A DNA stretch of 64,000 nucleotides from Thuidium tamariscinum (lineage: Eukaryota; Streptophyta; Bryopsida; Hypnales; Thuidiaceae), in assembly GCA_947034885.2 (NCBI GenBank), contig OX344756.2, positions 11,652,098-11,716,097 on the forward strand. Direction: 5' to 3'. This document shows positions 23,346 through 34,989 of this stretch, in pieces. The notes beneath the pieces were generated by a model that saw only the letters and a list, made by a program, of their open reading frames with translations, was not told the DNA's origin and ran no database searches. The first letter of the stretch is position 1, and each line of letters opens with the position of its first letter. The position numbers and the translations under genes are program-made.

Positions 23346-24008
23346 TCCCATATGCATTATAAGAATGCCCACCCTCTCAGAATTATAAGAGGGGATGGGG
23401 GAGGGGCAGATTCAGAATTTTTTTAAATTTTAATATTTAAAATTTAATACTTAAATCAAATTGATGAGACGGGAGGGGATACAAAATAATTAAAATTTTA
23501 AATTTTTTAGTTTTTGAGCTCATTGTGACACAGTTTGTCACAATGACAGTGACGATGAGCTCAAAAGAGGCAATCACTACCTTATGCCATCCATCGTGGA
23601 ATCCATCTTCTACTTTATGTCTTTGGGTCAATATGGCTGGGCCAGGGTTTCAATCACCAAAGCTCATATAGTTGCATGCAAGGCTTTCCATGAAGGGAGG
23701 GTTCATGCTATAACTTTTTGTCTCTTTGAATCAGTGAAGAACATCTACCAACCAAAAAATTCCATTTAATCTCTACAACACTATAGAAGTAAAGTATTTG
23801 ACTTCAATTTTATTGTCTTAACCCCTAAGCTTCTCCAATGCCCAATATGAGTGTCATGTTTTTCTTAGGACTTTTGAATGATTCATTCGTTGATTTTATT
23901 TTTGATCAGTCTTAAAATTTGTACAGTGACAATTGAGGTAGCCTATCCTAGGAGTTCAAAACATTGCTCTGCCATTGATGCAAGACTACCTTCTTGAATG
24001 CTCCACTA

Positions 24009-24321
24009 AGGTAGGAGGTCCTAAAATGGAGCAGGTTCTAAAACCAATTAGGCTCTAGAGGTACATTTTGCACTTCCCAATGTACAAGTGGTGTGCATTT
24101 GAGGAGGTGGGCGGTTTTAGAGCCCACAAAAATGCACTTTTCTGCAACTTCATAAATTCATAACTAATTCTACAAAGCTTCAAAAAATATGAAACAACTT
24201 GGGTTAGATGCCAATTTCTCTTGCCTTTCAAGGAAAATTTATTGAAAAATATTTTAAGAAGTTCTAACTCCCCAAAATTCAGCTTCAGCTCTTAGATGAG
24301 CGGTTTATGAACCTCCTACCT
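24009..24321. mobile_element. 313-bp TA-target MITE (AGGTAGGAGG ends)
   Basis: The left end AGGTAGGAGG and right end CCTCCTACCT are perfect inverted repeats flanked by TA on both sides. The interior contains AACTTGGGTTAGATGCCAAT, which also occurs inverted in the MITE at 35199-35525 and, diverged, in a peptidase-gene intron near 37850. TA target and short inverted ends fit a Tc1/mariner (Stowaway-like) MITE. Confidence 0.8.
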
Positions 24322-24426
24322 TATTGCTTCAAGGTGGGATTTTTCTCGTCAATGGTTGTACTAATCAGCTCAATCAGTGGTGGTGTTCTCTCTCATGTTG
24401 ATGTCTTGCCTGCTAAATGCGTCAAT

Positions 24427-24702
24427 TAAGGTGGGTACACCTAAAATTGCACCTCACCTAAAAGTGCCATCTATAGTTGCTATACATTTCTAAATTCCAT
24501 TATGTACCTATTTGGTTGAAGCGCTTTTAGAAACAGACTTTGAACCTTAATAACTTTTGCATATCGTCTCCAAATGTTGCATTTTTTGGTGCATTGGAAC
24601 GTGCTTTCACTTGCCAAGAAGACTATATAAAAATTTGATCAGACCAGTAATAGTTACTAGGCCCAGTACCAAAAAGTGGCGCTTTTAGGTTTACCCACCT
24701 TA
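24427..24702. mobile_element. 276-bp inverted-repeat MITE (TAAGGTGGGT ends)
   Basis: TAAGGTGGGTACACCTAAAA on the left matches the inverted TTTTAGGTTTACCCACCTTA on the right with one mismatch. The outer TA may be the target duplication. The termini resemble those of 24009-24321 and 35199-35525, so the three are probably mobilised by the same transposase type. Confidence 0.78.
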
Positions 24703-24803
24703 GTTCACATGGTTGTTGTCTTTAGCTTTTTGCAGTCATCACGGAAAGATTAGACAACATGTGATTTGCGTATGTATTCTATATATTTCTCAAATAATAA
24801 CTA

Positions 24804-27005
24804 CACTAAAGATGATATTTAGTGTTTAGTGACATTTAGTGTTTTTACCCCCCTACTAGTTATCACACTAAATCTGAACTTGTCCACAATTAGTGTTAGA
24901 CTTGAATGCGCCGCCTTCTTCTTCCCTGGCTTTACTTGTTTTCTCGCCTTTGCTGCGCCTCTCCGAATTCTGTTCAGTTTAGCTTGAGTTGAGAGGTCTT
25001 CAGCCGGGATCCAGTTTGCAGCCCGAATTCAGTTTGCAGCCGGAGTTCAGTTTGCAGCCCGAGTTCTTTGCACTATCGGGCTTTTTTCTGGGGGGGGGGG
25101 TATAGTCTGCCATTCCCGCCCACCGGCACATTTTGAATTTGCTGCCTCCGCACATCTTCTCCTTCACAATTCCATTTTCAGGCCCTCACATCTTCTCACC
25201 AACAAGTCCATTTCAGGTATTAGCAACACCATTGCAATCGTCTTGTTGTCTTCTACATTATATCAAAATTTATTTTTTTTTTTTTGGTCAACATTTTTTG
25301 ATTTTTTTCACGTTGTGGTTCAGGCTCATGGCGGAAATCCCCGCTGTCTCCAGCAAGTTTCCACCATTGCCACACAAAAGCGGATCATCACATGGATGGT
25401 GCAAAGCGAATCAATGGATGGTCTCCTCGGTCTCTACAACCGCACCATCCATGCTTTCCCCGAGCATTTTCGAGGTCAACGAAGCTCCAATTTGATGCGT
25501 GCATCGCGTTGGTGGGTGCTCCGTGATCGATATTGCAACGAAGGAGAACAGCCCCAAATTCTCTCCCCGTTTGCTAATTGAGTTAGCAAAAACGATCCTA
25601 GTGGACCCTACATCCCCTTATACAGCCCAATCCGTAGATCGTAAGGACAATGTTTTATTGCTTGAAAAACTGACCCACTGTTGGATCCAGCAATTCATGC
25701 ATGTCCAAAACATTGTCCTCTTATCTCAAAGAGGTCGTCTCACTTGCAGTCCTGAAAAAGAACAAGAAATTGAGATGCAAGTTGCATACCATCTAGGAGT
25801 CTTAAATCAAGGATTTCAGGATGGCACCTTTGATGAAAATCTAATGGAGAATATAGACGAAACCCATTTTGTTCTAAACATGGACAATGGTAGAACATTA
25901 AGCTTCCGTGGTGACACAACTGTCAAATATGCCAAGGTAGTATCGGGTGGAGATTCAATGACAATGGTCATTAGAATCTCAGGGGGGCGACGATCCATGA
26001 TCGAATCTCCTATGTTGATATTTACAAATCCGAACAGCAGTTATCCAATTCGAGGATTGGATGACAACATCCCAGGGGTATGTTATCGTACAGGTCCTAA
26101 AGGGTGGATGAATCAAACTCTATTTTCAGATTATTTTGTAGAACCACGAGCCTTCCAATCTGATGTCCATGGCTGCTCAAAATTTATTTGGGTAGATAAT
26201 TGTACCGGTTATAACATGACCCCAAGGCTTACCACTGTTTTAGAAGCCAAAAATGTCATCTTGAAATACTTGCCACCTTGTTCGACCCACCTTTGCCAAC
26301 CAGCGGATACGTTCATTATTTTTAAGGTGAAAGATGCATGGACCAAAAGATGGGAGGCAAAGAAAACAGACTTGATAGCATCGGATGCTTGGCAGAATAC
26401 ACCTCGAGCGGATGGTGGCTGGTCAGGAAAACTCTCTAATCCGAGTAAGAGGTTTTTCTTACAGTTAGCTACTGATTCTGTTGAAGATGTCAACCGGGAA
26501 CTTGATTGTGACAATATCAGCTATGCTCGAAAAGCCATGATTAGATCTAGTATGTCTTTAGCTCTAGATGGCAGTTGGAGTGTGGAGCAACTTTTCCCAC
26601 ATTTGTAGGAGATAGTACGAAAGTATAGGCAGATTTTTTCTAGGGCAGCATATGCCTCCAAGAATCTAAAATTTGTACTTCCATGATTTTCAGGAATTAC
26701 AATGTACATTCCATCTTCTTTATGTTATAAACCACTCTTTCATTGATAATGCTTGTTGTATACTTTTAATTAATCACTTCTAACTTCCTACGCTTTGAAT
26801 GTCATTGTTTTGCATGTAATTCCTGAATTTCTAAATTCACAAACACTAAATTCAAACATGTCACTTTTTGGCAAGTCTCTCAAATCACCATAGTTCACAT
26901 TTAGTGTTTGAATTGACATTTAGTATTTTTACTTTCATAGGATAATTGGCTTTTAGTGTATGCCTTTGCATTTAGTGTACAAGACACTAAATATCATCAT
27001 TAGTG
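24804..27005 (+). mobile_element. 2.2-kb pogo-like DNA transposon, complete ends
   Basis: The left end CACTAAAGATGATATTTAGTG and the inverted right end (CACTAATGATGATATTTAGTG) differ at one position. TA flanks both sides (24802-24803 and 27006-27007). Subterminal copies of ATTTAGTGTTT and its variants sit inside each end and could bind transposase. A DDE transposase gene fills the interior. The CACTA-like start is coincidental: TA target and DDE_1 transposase place it in the Tc1/mariner-pogo group. Confidence 0.88.
25324..26608 (+). CDS. pogo/Tigger-like DDE_1 transposase, one frameshift near the N-terminus
   Basis: The enzyme cuts and joins the ends of its own element. The catalytic domain is one open frame ending at 26608. 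Numbered from 25499, the acidic triad is D120 (in NIDETHFV), D233 (in WVDNCTGY) and D270 (in THLCQPADTF), the pogo-type arrangement with 36 residues between the last two. Other conserved parts are GRTLSFRGDT, ISGG, PGVCYRTGPKGW and NISYARKAMIR. The likely DNA-binding N-terminus (ATQKRIITWMV..., RASRWWVLRD) lies one frame off at 25324-25540, so one indel near 25530-25555 separates the parts; a very small intron is less likely. The rest is remarkably intact, with no internal stop over 369 codons, so the insertion is probably young. The overall sequence resembles transposases I recall from oomycete genomes. Confidence 0.85.
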
Positions 27006-28471
27006 TAGTGGAACTTCGTTCTTTGCTTGTGTATGAACAACCATTGAGTTTTTGAGACTCGAATATGCTCTGATGCTTTGTCGTGTCTTTGTTCAGGTTT
27101 TGCATATATTGATTTGAGGACATTTCGATGGTTGACTGGTGACCTCTGGCGTTGGATGGTGGGAGTCAATAATATCACATTGTAGTCATTTAGTATCATG
27201 AGTCATTGATCTTTCTTCACGATTGAAGGAATCACTATTAGTTTTGAAGTACGTAGTTTATTACTGATTGGAAGGGTACGTGAGCAATTGGATTTTCAGT
27301 ATTAGTAGTTGCTAACAAAAAAAAAAATTAATGCAGAGTAAGAATGTACATGACATTATTTACAAATGCAAGTGGATTATTTTTTGAGGTCAATATAGAT
27401 GAGCCATGTTAGTCATGCATCATGCATGTGTAGGTTGTACTTAGAGTGGATAGTCACTCACAAGGAGTTTTCCAAATAAATATATTAATTATTTAATATT
27501 ATACACGTGTCACTTTCTGGTAGGCTATCAAAGTTTTCACCCAATATATAGTCACCATAGATAGTCATAGTAAACTCATATGTTTTGTTGTGGGTTAAGA
27601 ATTGGCAATTGCAAATAATTCTGTCTCTTACCATTTAATGTGGAGAACCATTTATTTAACCTGCTTTTATAGATCCACGTAATATTGGTTCCTATGGGAT
27701 GTTGAGTTCTTGACCCATGGGTGAGACCAACCTATTGATTCTACAAGTATTGGATACCTAGATTTCTGTGGAATGAATTACTATCGCCAAGTGAGGCCAT
27801 AGTAATTGATTTAGACCTCATGTATTTGTTGTCTATTTTGTGGTCTGTATTTTCTTGATTCCTTATTGTTGAGCTAATTGCAGCTTGAGAGCATTGATCC
27901 TTGAGTTTCGGATGCAGGAAATATTATTAGGAGTAGGGTAACATGCCTCTAGGACCTCACCTCCTAGTAACCCTATTTTGGCAACACGAAGAGTTATTTC
28001 TCAAGAGGTTTTCCTTCTGGGTTGTAGATGGTTGGTCCGTTCAGGGTCTAGTGCAACACAAGTGCATTGTTTTGGGGTTGGTGGAGCATACATGTAGACT
28101 TCTTTATAGATTTAAATTTGTTTTTAGATTTTAGATTTTTTCCTTAGATTTTAGATTTTTTTTCCCATAGATTTGGACTTTTAATAGATTTAGACTTCAT
28201 CATATGTACATTTGGACTTCTTGTAAGAAATAAAATTTCCTATTGATTTAGCTCTCTGAAATGTACAAATTCCTACAAAATAGAATGCCTTCTAGAGAAG
28301 ATTTTGTTTTTTTAGTCAATATTGTCTCTTAAGAATGCTGAAAAGACATGCCAAATTTATGGAATCGACATTTGAGTAGGGTACTTTAAGGTATGTCCTA
28401 GACACATGATTTTAAGAAAATTTTATTTAAAGTACATGACCTTTCAATATGCATTTTTTGACTAAAAATCC

Positions 28472-28500
28472 CACTTAAAACACCCCTTTCTCTTGTAGTG
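28472..28500 (+). mobile_element. CACTA-type 3' terminus, copy 1
   Basis: ACACCCCTTTCTCTTGTAGTG is the inverse of a typical CACTA end (CACTACAAGAGAAAGG). An identical end lies at 30886 in the same orientation. TATGTCCTAGACACATGATT upstream (about 28393-28412) recurs inverted before the second copy, suggesting shared subterminal repeats. No matching 5' end was found. Confidence 0.55.
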
Positions 28501-30857
28501 AAAGGCAACCCATATATAAAATGGTGAGTCTATAGAGTGACTAAGCTCTAAAAATATTTTTGTACATACTCATTCAATGTATTTTTTTTTGCATTTTCCA
28601 ATGTACTAGGAATGAACATATCAAGGGGCGGATTCTTTTAGAGACCCATATGATTCCAACTTCAAAATTTATAATTGAATACACAAAATATTGAAGGAAG
28701 TCACCTCATTCCTTCTAAATTGAGAATCAATTCTTAAACAACACTTTATAGACCTCTTGTTTTAGCCATATATATATTTATAAGACAAAATCAAATATCT
28801 TTCATAATTCATAAAATTTTCAAATTTTTAATCAACATTCCACATTATTATGAATCTTTAAAGAAAAAACTGATTAGAAAACAACATTTTGGATTCAAAA
28901 CACACTTCAAAAATAATAATAAAATCATTATATGAATTATTACAACATTTGACATCAAAATATATATCATTGAAAATTTAGTGCCAAATTTTCTATATTT
29001 AGAAATGTGATTATAAATTGCAAAAAAGATTCTCATTTTAGTTGTTTTTCCCAAGATTTTAAGCAAAGTAGAAATTGGACTTAGGAAGTTTAATGTTGTA
29101 AATTTTTCTCAGAAAATCCATTTTCATTGTCAAAAGCAAGTTTCATAAATTAGAAAATCAATTGTACTAAACTTTTTTAGAAGGATATTCTACATTTTCC
29201 AAAAAATCCTATTTCAATCAAATATAACTAACATCCCTAGAAATAAGTTCATCAATATGGATACACTATTGTAAAGTTGCAAGCAAAAAAGTGAATGGAA
29301 ATCTTTACTTCTTGACATAATCCACTTTGATTTTCATTTGCCATAAATATTTCTAATATTGTTGTAAGATCAATCCAATAAGGACTCTATCAAGGATCAC
29401 AAAAAATCTCATAAATTGACTTTTGGAGAAACTTAGAATCTTTAAATACACCTATTCATCCAATAAATTTGATAATTCTTATATAAATGCCTATCTTAAT
29501 CATAAGATCATATTCTTGAAGGATTATTCCTATAAGGACAAATGATCTTTAAATTGGATAAATTGAACCAAGTTTCTACCCAAAAGAATCTATTGCTAAA
29601 CGTACATTGTGGAAATGTCCTTGAGAAAAAATTTTGAGCCAAATTTTGAGAGGTTGTACATTCAAGGGTGGCAAAAGTGTTTTCTCATCCATTCATGTAA
29701 TAGCATCCATCCACGATCAAATTTTCATTCAATAGCCCTTGAACTCCTTAGGTTGTCAATTTCTAATTTTAGTGTCTATATTCAATGGTAGTGTTTAGCC
29801 CAAACTAAGGGTTTGCTTGTCTTCACTAATTCTTGTATGTTAGCATCATTCATTGCTTTTTGACAATTCTATTAGCAATAATGTCTGCATTCAAGGTGCA
29901 GATTTAGCTGTGCATTTGAAATTTGAGGGATATGCTTGCTAGTTCAAAAATTGGAAGTGCCATTATGCATTTGCACCATTGTCCCAAATCATTGGAATCC
30001 TTACAATCATTCATTTTCCTCCAATTCCTTCCTGCTATATAATACTAAAGGTGTTTACAAAATCTTTGGCCTTTACTTCATTGTAGATTTAGAGGTTGCT
30101 CTTAAATGTGGTAGTTAGGGTTTTGGAAAATTTCAAGAATGGTGACTTGGCGAGTTTGGCAACGGTGCAACAGATTGAGCACTTGTGTTGAATAGCACCA
30201 ACCTTGAAGGATTTGAGGGATGCTTGTATTTTTATTAGCTTGAACTTTCTTTTTTGATTGATCTAATGTGGTCTTGCCAGCATTTTTGTTCTTCTTTGCA
30301 TTGTTTGCAATTAGATTGGTAGTTTGGTATTGCGGTTTTTTTTATTAGAGTACAAGTTTTTGCTCATGGTAATGTGGCTCAAATGTCCCCCAAAATTCTA
30401 GTGCAAAGACTTTTAGATTTAGTCAAAATATTGGTGGCAATCACAAATATATGCCTTGCACTCTAATTGTGGACAATGGCTTCATCTTGCTCCCCATCCA
30501 TTACTAGATTGGTGATACATTTGTGGAGCAAGTGTGCAAGCACCTACAATTAGTCAAGCTATGGGCTAGGTGGAAGAAATTAATTAGTTGCAATTGTAGA
30601 TCAAATGCTTGGAGGCCCAAAGGGTGAGTTTAAAACAAAATGAGTCAAATTCTCTACCTTCTCTCAAATTTTGAGTCATGGTCATCCTATGTGCAATTAT
30701 TAAAGTCAACAATAGTTGTTCAAGCAATTTAAGGTAAGAAATCTTTTTTGAAAGCATTGAGAAGAGATAAACACATATATTTCTAGTAAATTTTTGTTGA
30801 AAATCACCTTAAAGGTCATTACTTATAATCATATGTCTAGGACTATACTTAAAAACT

Positions 30858-30886
30858 CACTTAAAACACCCCTTTCTCTTGTAGTG
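30858..30886 (+). mobile_element. CACTA-type 3' terminus, copy 2
   Basis: The last 29 bases are the same as at 28472-28500, including ACTTAAAACACCCC and CTCTTGTAGTG. ATCATATGTCTAGGACTATA at about 30823 is the inverted subterminal motif. The partner 5' end is not visible. Confidence 0.55.
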
Positions 30887-33260
30887 CTTGCAAGAATCTA
30901 TTCTTGTTGCACTCAAACGTGTTGTTTAGACTACCAACATTGTTTTTGTAAGTGCCAATGATGTCGTGGTAGTTGTTAATACCTCATGGATGGGCATTTA
31001 TATCTATGTATTGGAATTTTAAGAGAGAATGGTGCATCTTTTGCATCTTTTCACATTTTTTGCATCTTTCTAGTGTTCTATAGAGTGGTACTACAAACCA
31101 TTTGATTGAAGTCACCATGCATGTACTAATAGAGGAGAGAAGCTTGATCCGGGAAAAAATCATGTAGACTTTGGTTTGTTTCGGTGTTGATGGAGTTAGC
31201 ACCTTTTAGGAGCCAAAGTCGGGAGTAACAATTTAAATCTAGCAAAAAAAGGGTCCATTTTTAATGAAGTCTATTTGTATCAATCACCATCTCAATCTTG
31301 TCATTGTGGTCATGTCTAAATTTTCTTTAGTTTCTCGTCTAGAGTATCTCTTCCAGTTTGTTTATAGTTAATTTTGCTAGAGTAACAAGTGACATGCTGA
31401 TTTGTAGAGGCTTATTTATCTCATGGAAATTAAAAATAAAACAATTATTAGAAATGTGGAGACTTGGTAGATTTCTAAAGGGAGTCTTATCTTGAGAATT
31501 CTAGAAGTGTATTGCACCTTGCTCATTAAAATGGGCATTGACATGACAACAACACCTAGCAACAAACTGCATGCTTGGGTTGTAGACAAATTTGACCTCT
31601 TCTTTGATATTGAGGAGTTTCTTTCATTGGCTAGCTTTATTCCCTTTATTAATGTTGTGCACTATTTGATAAAGCTTTCACAAGCTTGTTAAACCTTCAT
31701 ATGCAACTTCTTGCAAGTGATAAAATTGTGCCAAAAGGAATTGGTACGAATGTTTGTTGATGCTTCAACTACCTACAAGAAGGTGGATTTTTTGTGCTAT
31801 AGTAAACTTAGGTTGCTTTCTTGCATGGATATTCCTATAGTGTGGCAGCTACTTTCTAGTGACAATGGCCTCCTACCACTTATTGTTTAATTTTCTAAAG
31901 ACAAATGCCTTTGCATGATGCCACAACAAAAAAACTGGTGCGCATTTGTTTGTCACCTAGGAGTAGTTCCATTAGTGCAAGACAATGTGGAATGGCAACT
32001 CTCAAGCAAGTGCTTTGAAATTCCCTTTTAAGAAAATAATAATAATTACAACTATGCTTTGTGATTCATGCATGTGCTAGGCTCTATATTTTAGTTGAAT
32101 TCAAGTTAATAGCTCTAATGTCAACAATATACTTTAGTAATACAAAGTGCAATGCTTAACACCTAAATGCCCAAGAGGACCAAAAGGGGCCTCACATAGT
32201 TTCAAGTCCAGTTCAAAGTGCTATAACTTTTGCATTCAAGGTCCAAATTCAATCAAACTTATTGGAAAATGTGTGCAATCTCTTCTAGTTTGTGTGGTAA
32301 AACTTTCAAATCAATATAAGGTATATTGAATTTTGGAGGCCAATCAAAGTTCATAGCTCAATTTGAGTTTACCAAACTGCATATTAGGGCTGCAACTTTG
32401 GGGGCTTTTATCTCCTTCATCTAATGTTTTTTTTCAATAAAATTTTATGGGTTTTCTTCCCTTTAAATTCTACTTATTGTAGTAAGATTTTCATATCAAT
32501 TCAAGTTGTTTTGAAGGTTTGTATGCAATTCAATGTTCAACATCTTGGCATTTTTGAACTATAGTGAGCTTTTGCTGCTTATATCTTCTTCATACAAAGT
32601 TTATTTTCAAAATTTGTTTTTGGAAGAGTTGCGCATACTAGTCTAGTATGTGTGGCTAAAATTTCATATCAATCCAAGAAGAAATGAGTAACAAAGAAGC
32701 ATTTTAATAGAAGGAGGTTTAGCCTTAGATGTGTTTTTTCAACTTTTCTTGATATTTTTTTGACATTCCAAAACGGTTTTGTAGACACAATGAGTCAATT
32801 GAGTAAGAAAAAGTTCACCATTGTATTTTTATACTACTTCTGAATCACTTCATAGTATAAATTTTTTTCATTTGAGTAGGTTTAGAAATCAAATTTCACC
32901 TCCAAATGTGTTTTTAGGAAAATTTCACCATCTATTTTCAACACTAAAACATTATGATCTTGCAATCTATGAGGCCAAATGACTCCAAATTTGTACATGT
33001 CATCTATAGCATGTACTTTAGAAGATTGTGCTGTTGAGATTTGTATAACTTCAAGATATTTAGATCTATAAAGCTTCAAAAGGGATGATGTTTTTGAACC
33101 GAAAAATGCATTGGGGCTTGTAGGGGTTAAATGGAAAGTGAATGTGAACTTAAATGTGATTTTTGGATTGCTTGAACTAACATTTGTGTACTTCAAGTTT
33201 TGCAAAGATTACTCAATATCTACTTCATGAGCTTGATTGTAGGTTTTCCTAGTAGGAGCT

Positions 33261-33476
33261 CACTAGTAGAAACCCCCGTTTAATGTGATAAGGCCTAATT
33301 TTTCTTGACGGATTTTGCTAAGCATCAAAAGTAACAACCCGTGTTTTTATGTCAACAAAAACGTTCAACACAACATCAATGCTAATATAAAAACACGGGT
33401 TGTTACTTTTGATGCCTAGCAAAATCCGTCAAGAAAAATTAGGCCTTGTCACATTAAATAGGGGTTTCTACTAGTG
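33261..33476. mobile_element. 216-bp CACTA foldback MITE
   Basis: Starts CACTAGTAGAAACCCC and ends GGGGTTTCTACTAGTG, with a GCT duplication on both sides (33258-33260 and 33477-33479). The arms pair for about 90 bp, through TTAGGCC, TTGACGGATTTTGCTA and GTAACAACCCGTGTTTTTAT, around a short loop. A 3-bp duplication and a CACTA start assign it to the CACTA superfamily. Confidence 0.9.
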
Positions 33477-34490
33477 GCTACTTTATACATTTGGAATTAT
33501 CTATCCACAATATTGGCAATAAGTAAATAAGATGTGGCAAAGGCTAGTTTCAAGTATCACTTGGCTTTGCTTAAAGAATTCTTTGCAAAAGCAAGGCTTG
33601 TAAACAAGGGGCAACCCTTATGTATTGGAGAGAAGTTTTATACAATTTCGGAGATTCTCTCAACATCCAACTTGGACAATTAGTAAGCCTTCTTTAAGTT
33701 CACAATAAAGGCAAAGGTAGGAGTTGCTTGTCACCCGCCATTTGGCATTAATCCTATGATAAAATTGTGGCATAAACTCTCCCAATTACTTTATGAACGT
33801 AAGACCATTTTAGAGTATTTAGATTGCAAATAAATAGTCTAGAAGGATTCAAATCCTTCATTAGTGAAATGATTTTCTTCAATAGGACTTGGAGTCACAA
33901 ACAAGAACATTAGATATTTCTATTGTAATACAATGTGAAAGTGTGAACAATTGTTTTGTCTTAAAAAGAATCCCCACTCAACAACATGCTTGTTTTCCCA
34001 CTTAGCAATTATAAGGATAATGAATGACAAAAAATAGCTTGATGTATGCACTATATTTTTTCACATGTCACAACTTGTATTTTACCAATAAAAATAATAA
34101 TAAAACAAATCACTACATGTCTAAATCAAATTTACTAATGTGTATCCACCAATGGAGTGATATGTGACAAAGATAGGTCTCTACTATGTCTCAAGTTTAG
34201 CTCCAAAGTAAAGTCCAAGAAAAAGGTTATAGGATTGTTGGTCAAGACATGGCAACCTAAAAGTGTCCAATGGATGATAAAGGATCTTTCTAAATACAAT
34301 AAAGGTACAAACTGCTCAATTTTGTATGAAATGGGAAGGTCTTGCTCAATAGTTTGACCTCCAATAAACACTCACAATTTTCTTAAGCAAATGACTCACA
34401 CAATACCTAGAACGACAATTTCCATAGTGATCAATCAAACATTCTAGGATAACTAGTAATGCATTCAAGAAAAAATCCAAAAAAAGACTA

Positions 34491-34806
34491 CACTAAATAG
34501 TATACCTAGTGTTAGCAACACTATTTACAAACCATGACACTAAATATCATTAAGCCTACTAAAGTAAGTCTAAATCTCATTTCTAACACTAAAAGTACTC
34601 TATGATAAATCTAAAATTTAAAAAGGTTTACATTTAATGTTAGAATATATTTAAAAAAATGAATTTGCAAAGGAAAAGATTGAAGACAAGGGAAATGATG
34701 GAAGTTTAGTGTTACACTAATTCTAATAAAGTTGAGATTTAGTGTTCAGTCGGGTAGGGGGGTAAAAACACTAAATGCAATACAACACTAAATATACTTT
34801 TTGGTG
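34491..34806. mobile_element. 316-bp MITE derived from the pogo-like element
   Basis: The left end CACTAAATAGTATACCTAGTG and inverted right end (CACCAAAAAGTATATTTAGTG) are related to the 24804-27005 termini. The segment GGGGGGTAAAAACACTAAATG near the right end matches the inverse of the left subterminal region at about 24832-24853. The left flank is TA; the right flank is TT, one change from TA. It has no coding capacity. This fits an internal-deletion derivative mobilised by the pogo-like transposase. Confidence 0.8.
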
Positions 34807-34877
34807 TTGTATCAAGATGTACCACATTTTAATTTATATAGAAATATAAGCATACACGAATCACTTTTTGGCATGGA

Positions 34878-34903
34878 CTAAACCCTAAACCCTAAACCCT
34901 AAA
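34878..34903 (+). repeat. Telomere-type repeat, three units of CCCTAAA
   Basis: CTAAACCCTAAACCCTAAA lies 87 bp beyond the stop codon of the peptidase gene, so it would be in the 3' UTR or terminator region. Such short interstitial runs (telo-box motif AAACCCTA) are common in plant genomes. Confidence 0.85.
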
Positions 34904-34989
34904 AATCAAACTTAATCTGAAGATTCCAATGAAGATTGTTGAGTACACAGACTGCCTTTTGAAAACTCTGGAAACCAAAAGCTCACTCA

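Larger units (their letters stand above)
18875..24006. other. Long gene-free tract
   Basis: About 5 kb of AT-rich sequence without a gene I can support. A 74-codon ORF at 21629-21853 (with a hydrophobic LGFFLYFLDL stretch) and an ORF at 20468-20674 have no family resemblance. Simple repeats inside are listed separately. Confidence 0.5.
27008..33260. other. Gene-poor tract with transposon fragments
   Basis: About 6 kb of AT-rich DNA. ORFs are all under 75 codons and match no family I know. It includes two CACTA-type 3' ends (listed) and probably old decayed transposon coding DNA around 29.6-32.1 kb, suggested by scattered broken ORFs. I found no RNA gene. Confidence 0.45.

Noticed and set aside
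24801..27008. Assignment of the 24.8-kb element to the CACTA superfamily because its ends begin CACTA
   Set aside because: It has a TA target and encodes a DDE_1 (pogo-like) transposase; the CACTA letters are coincidental.
34878..34903. A telomere or chromosome-end remnant
   Set aside because: Only three units of CCCTAAA are present next to a normal gene, which is common in plants.
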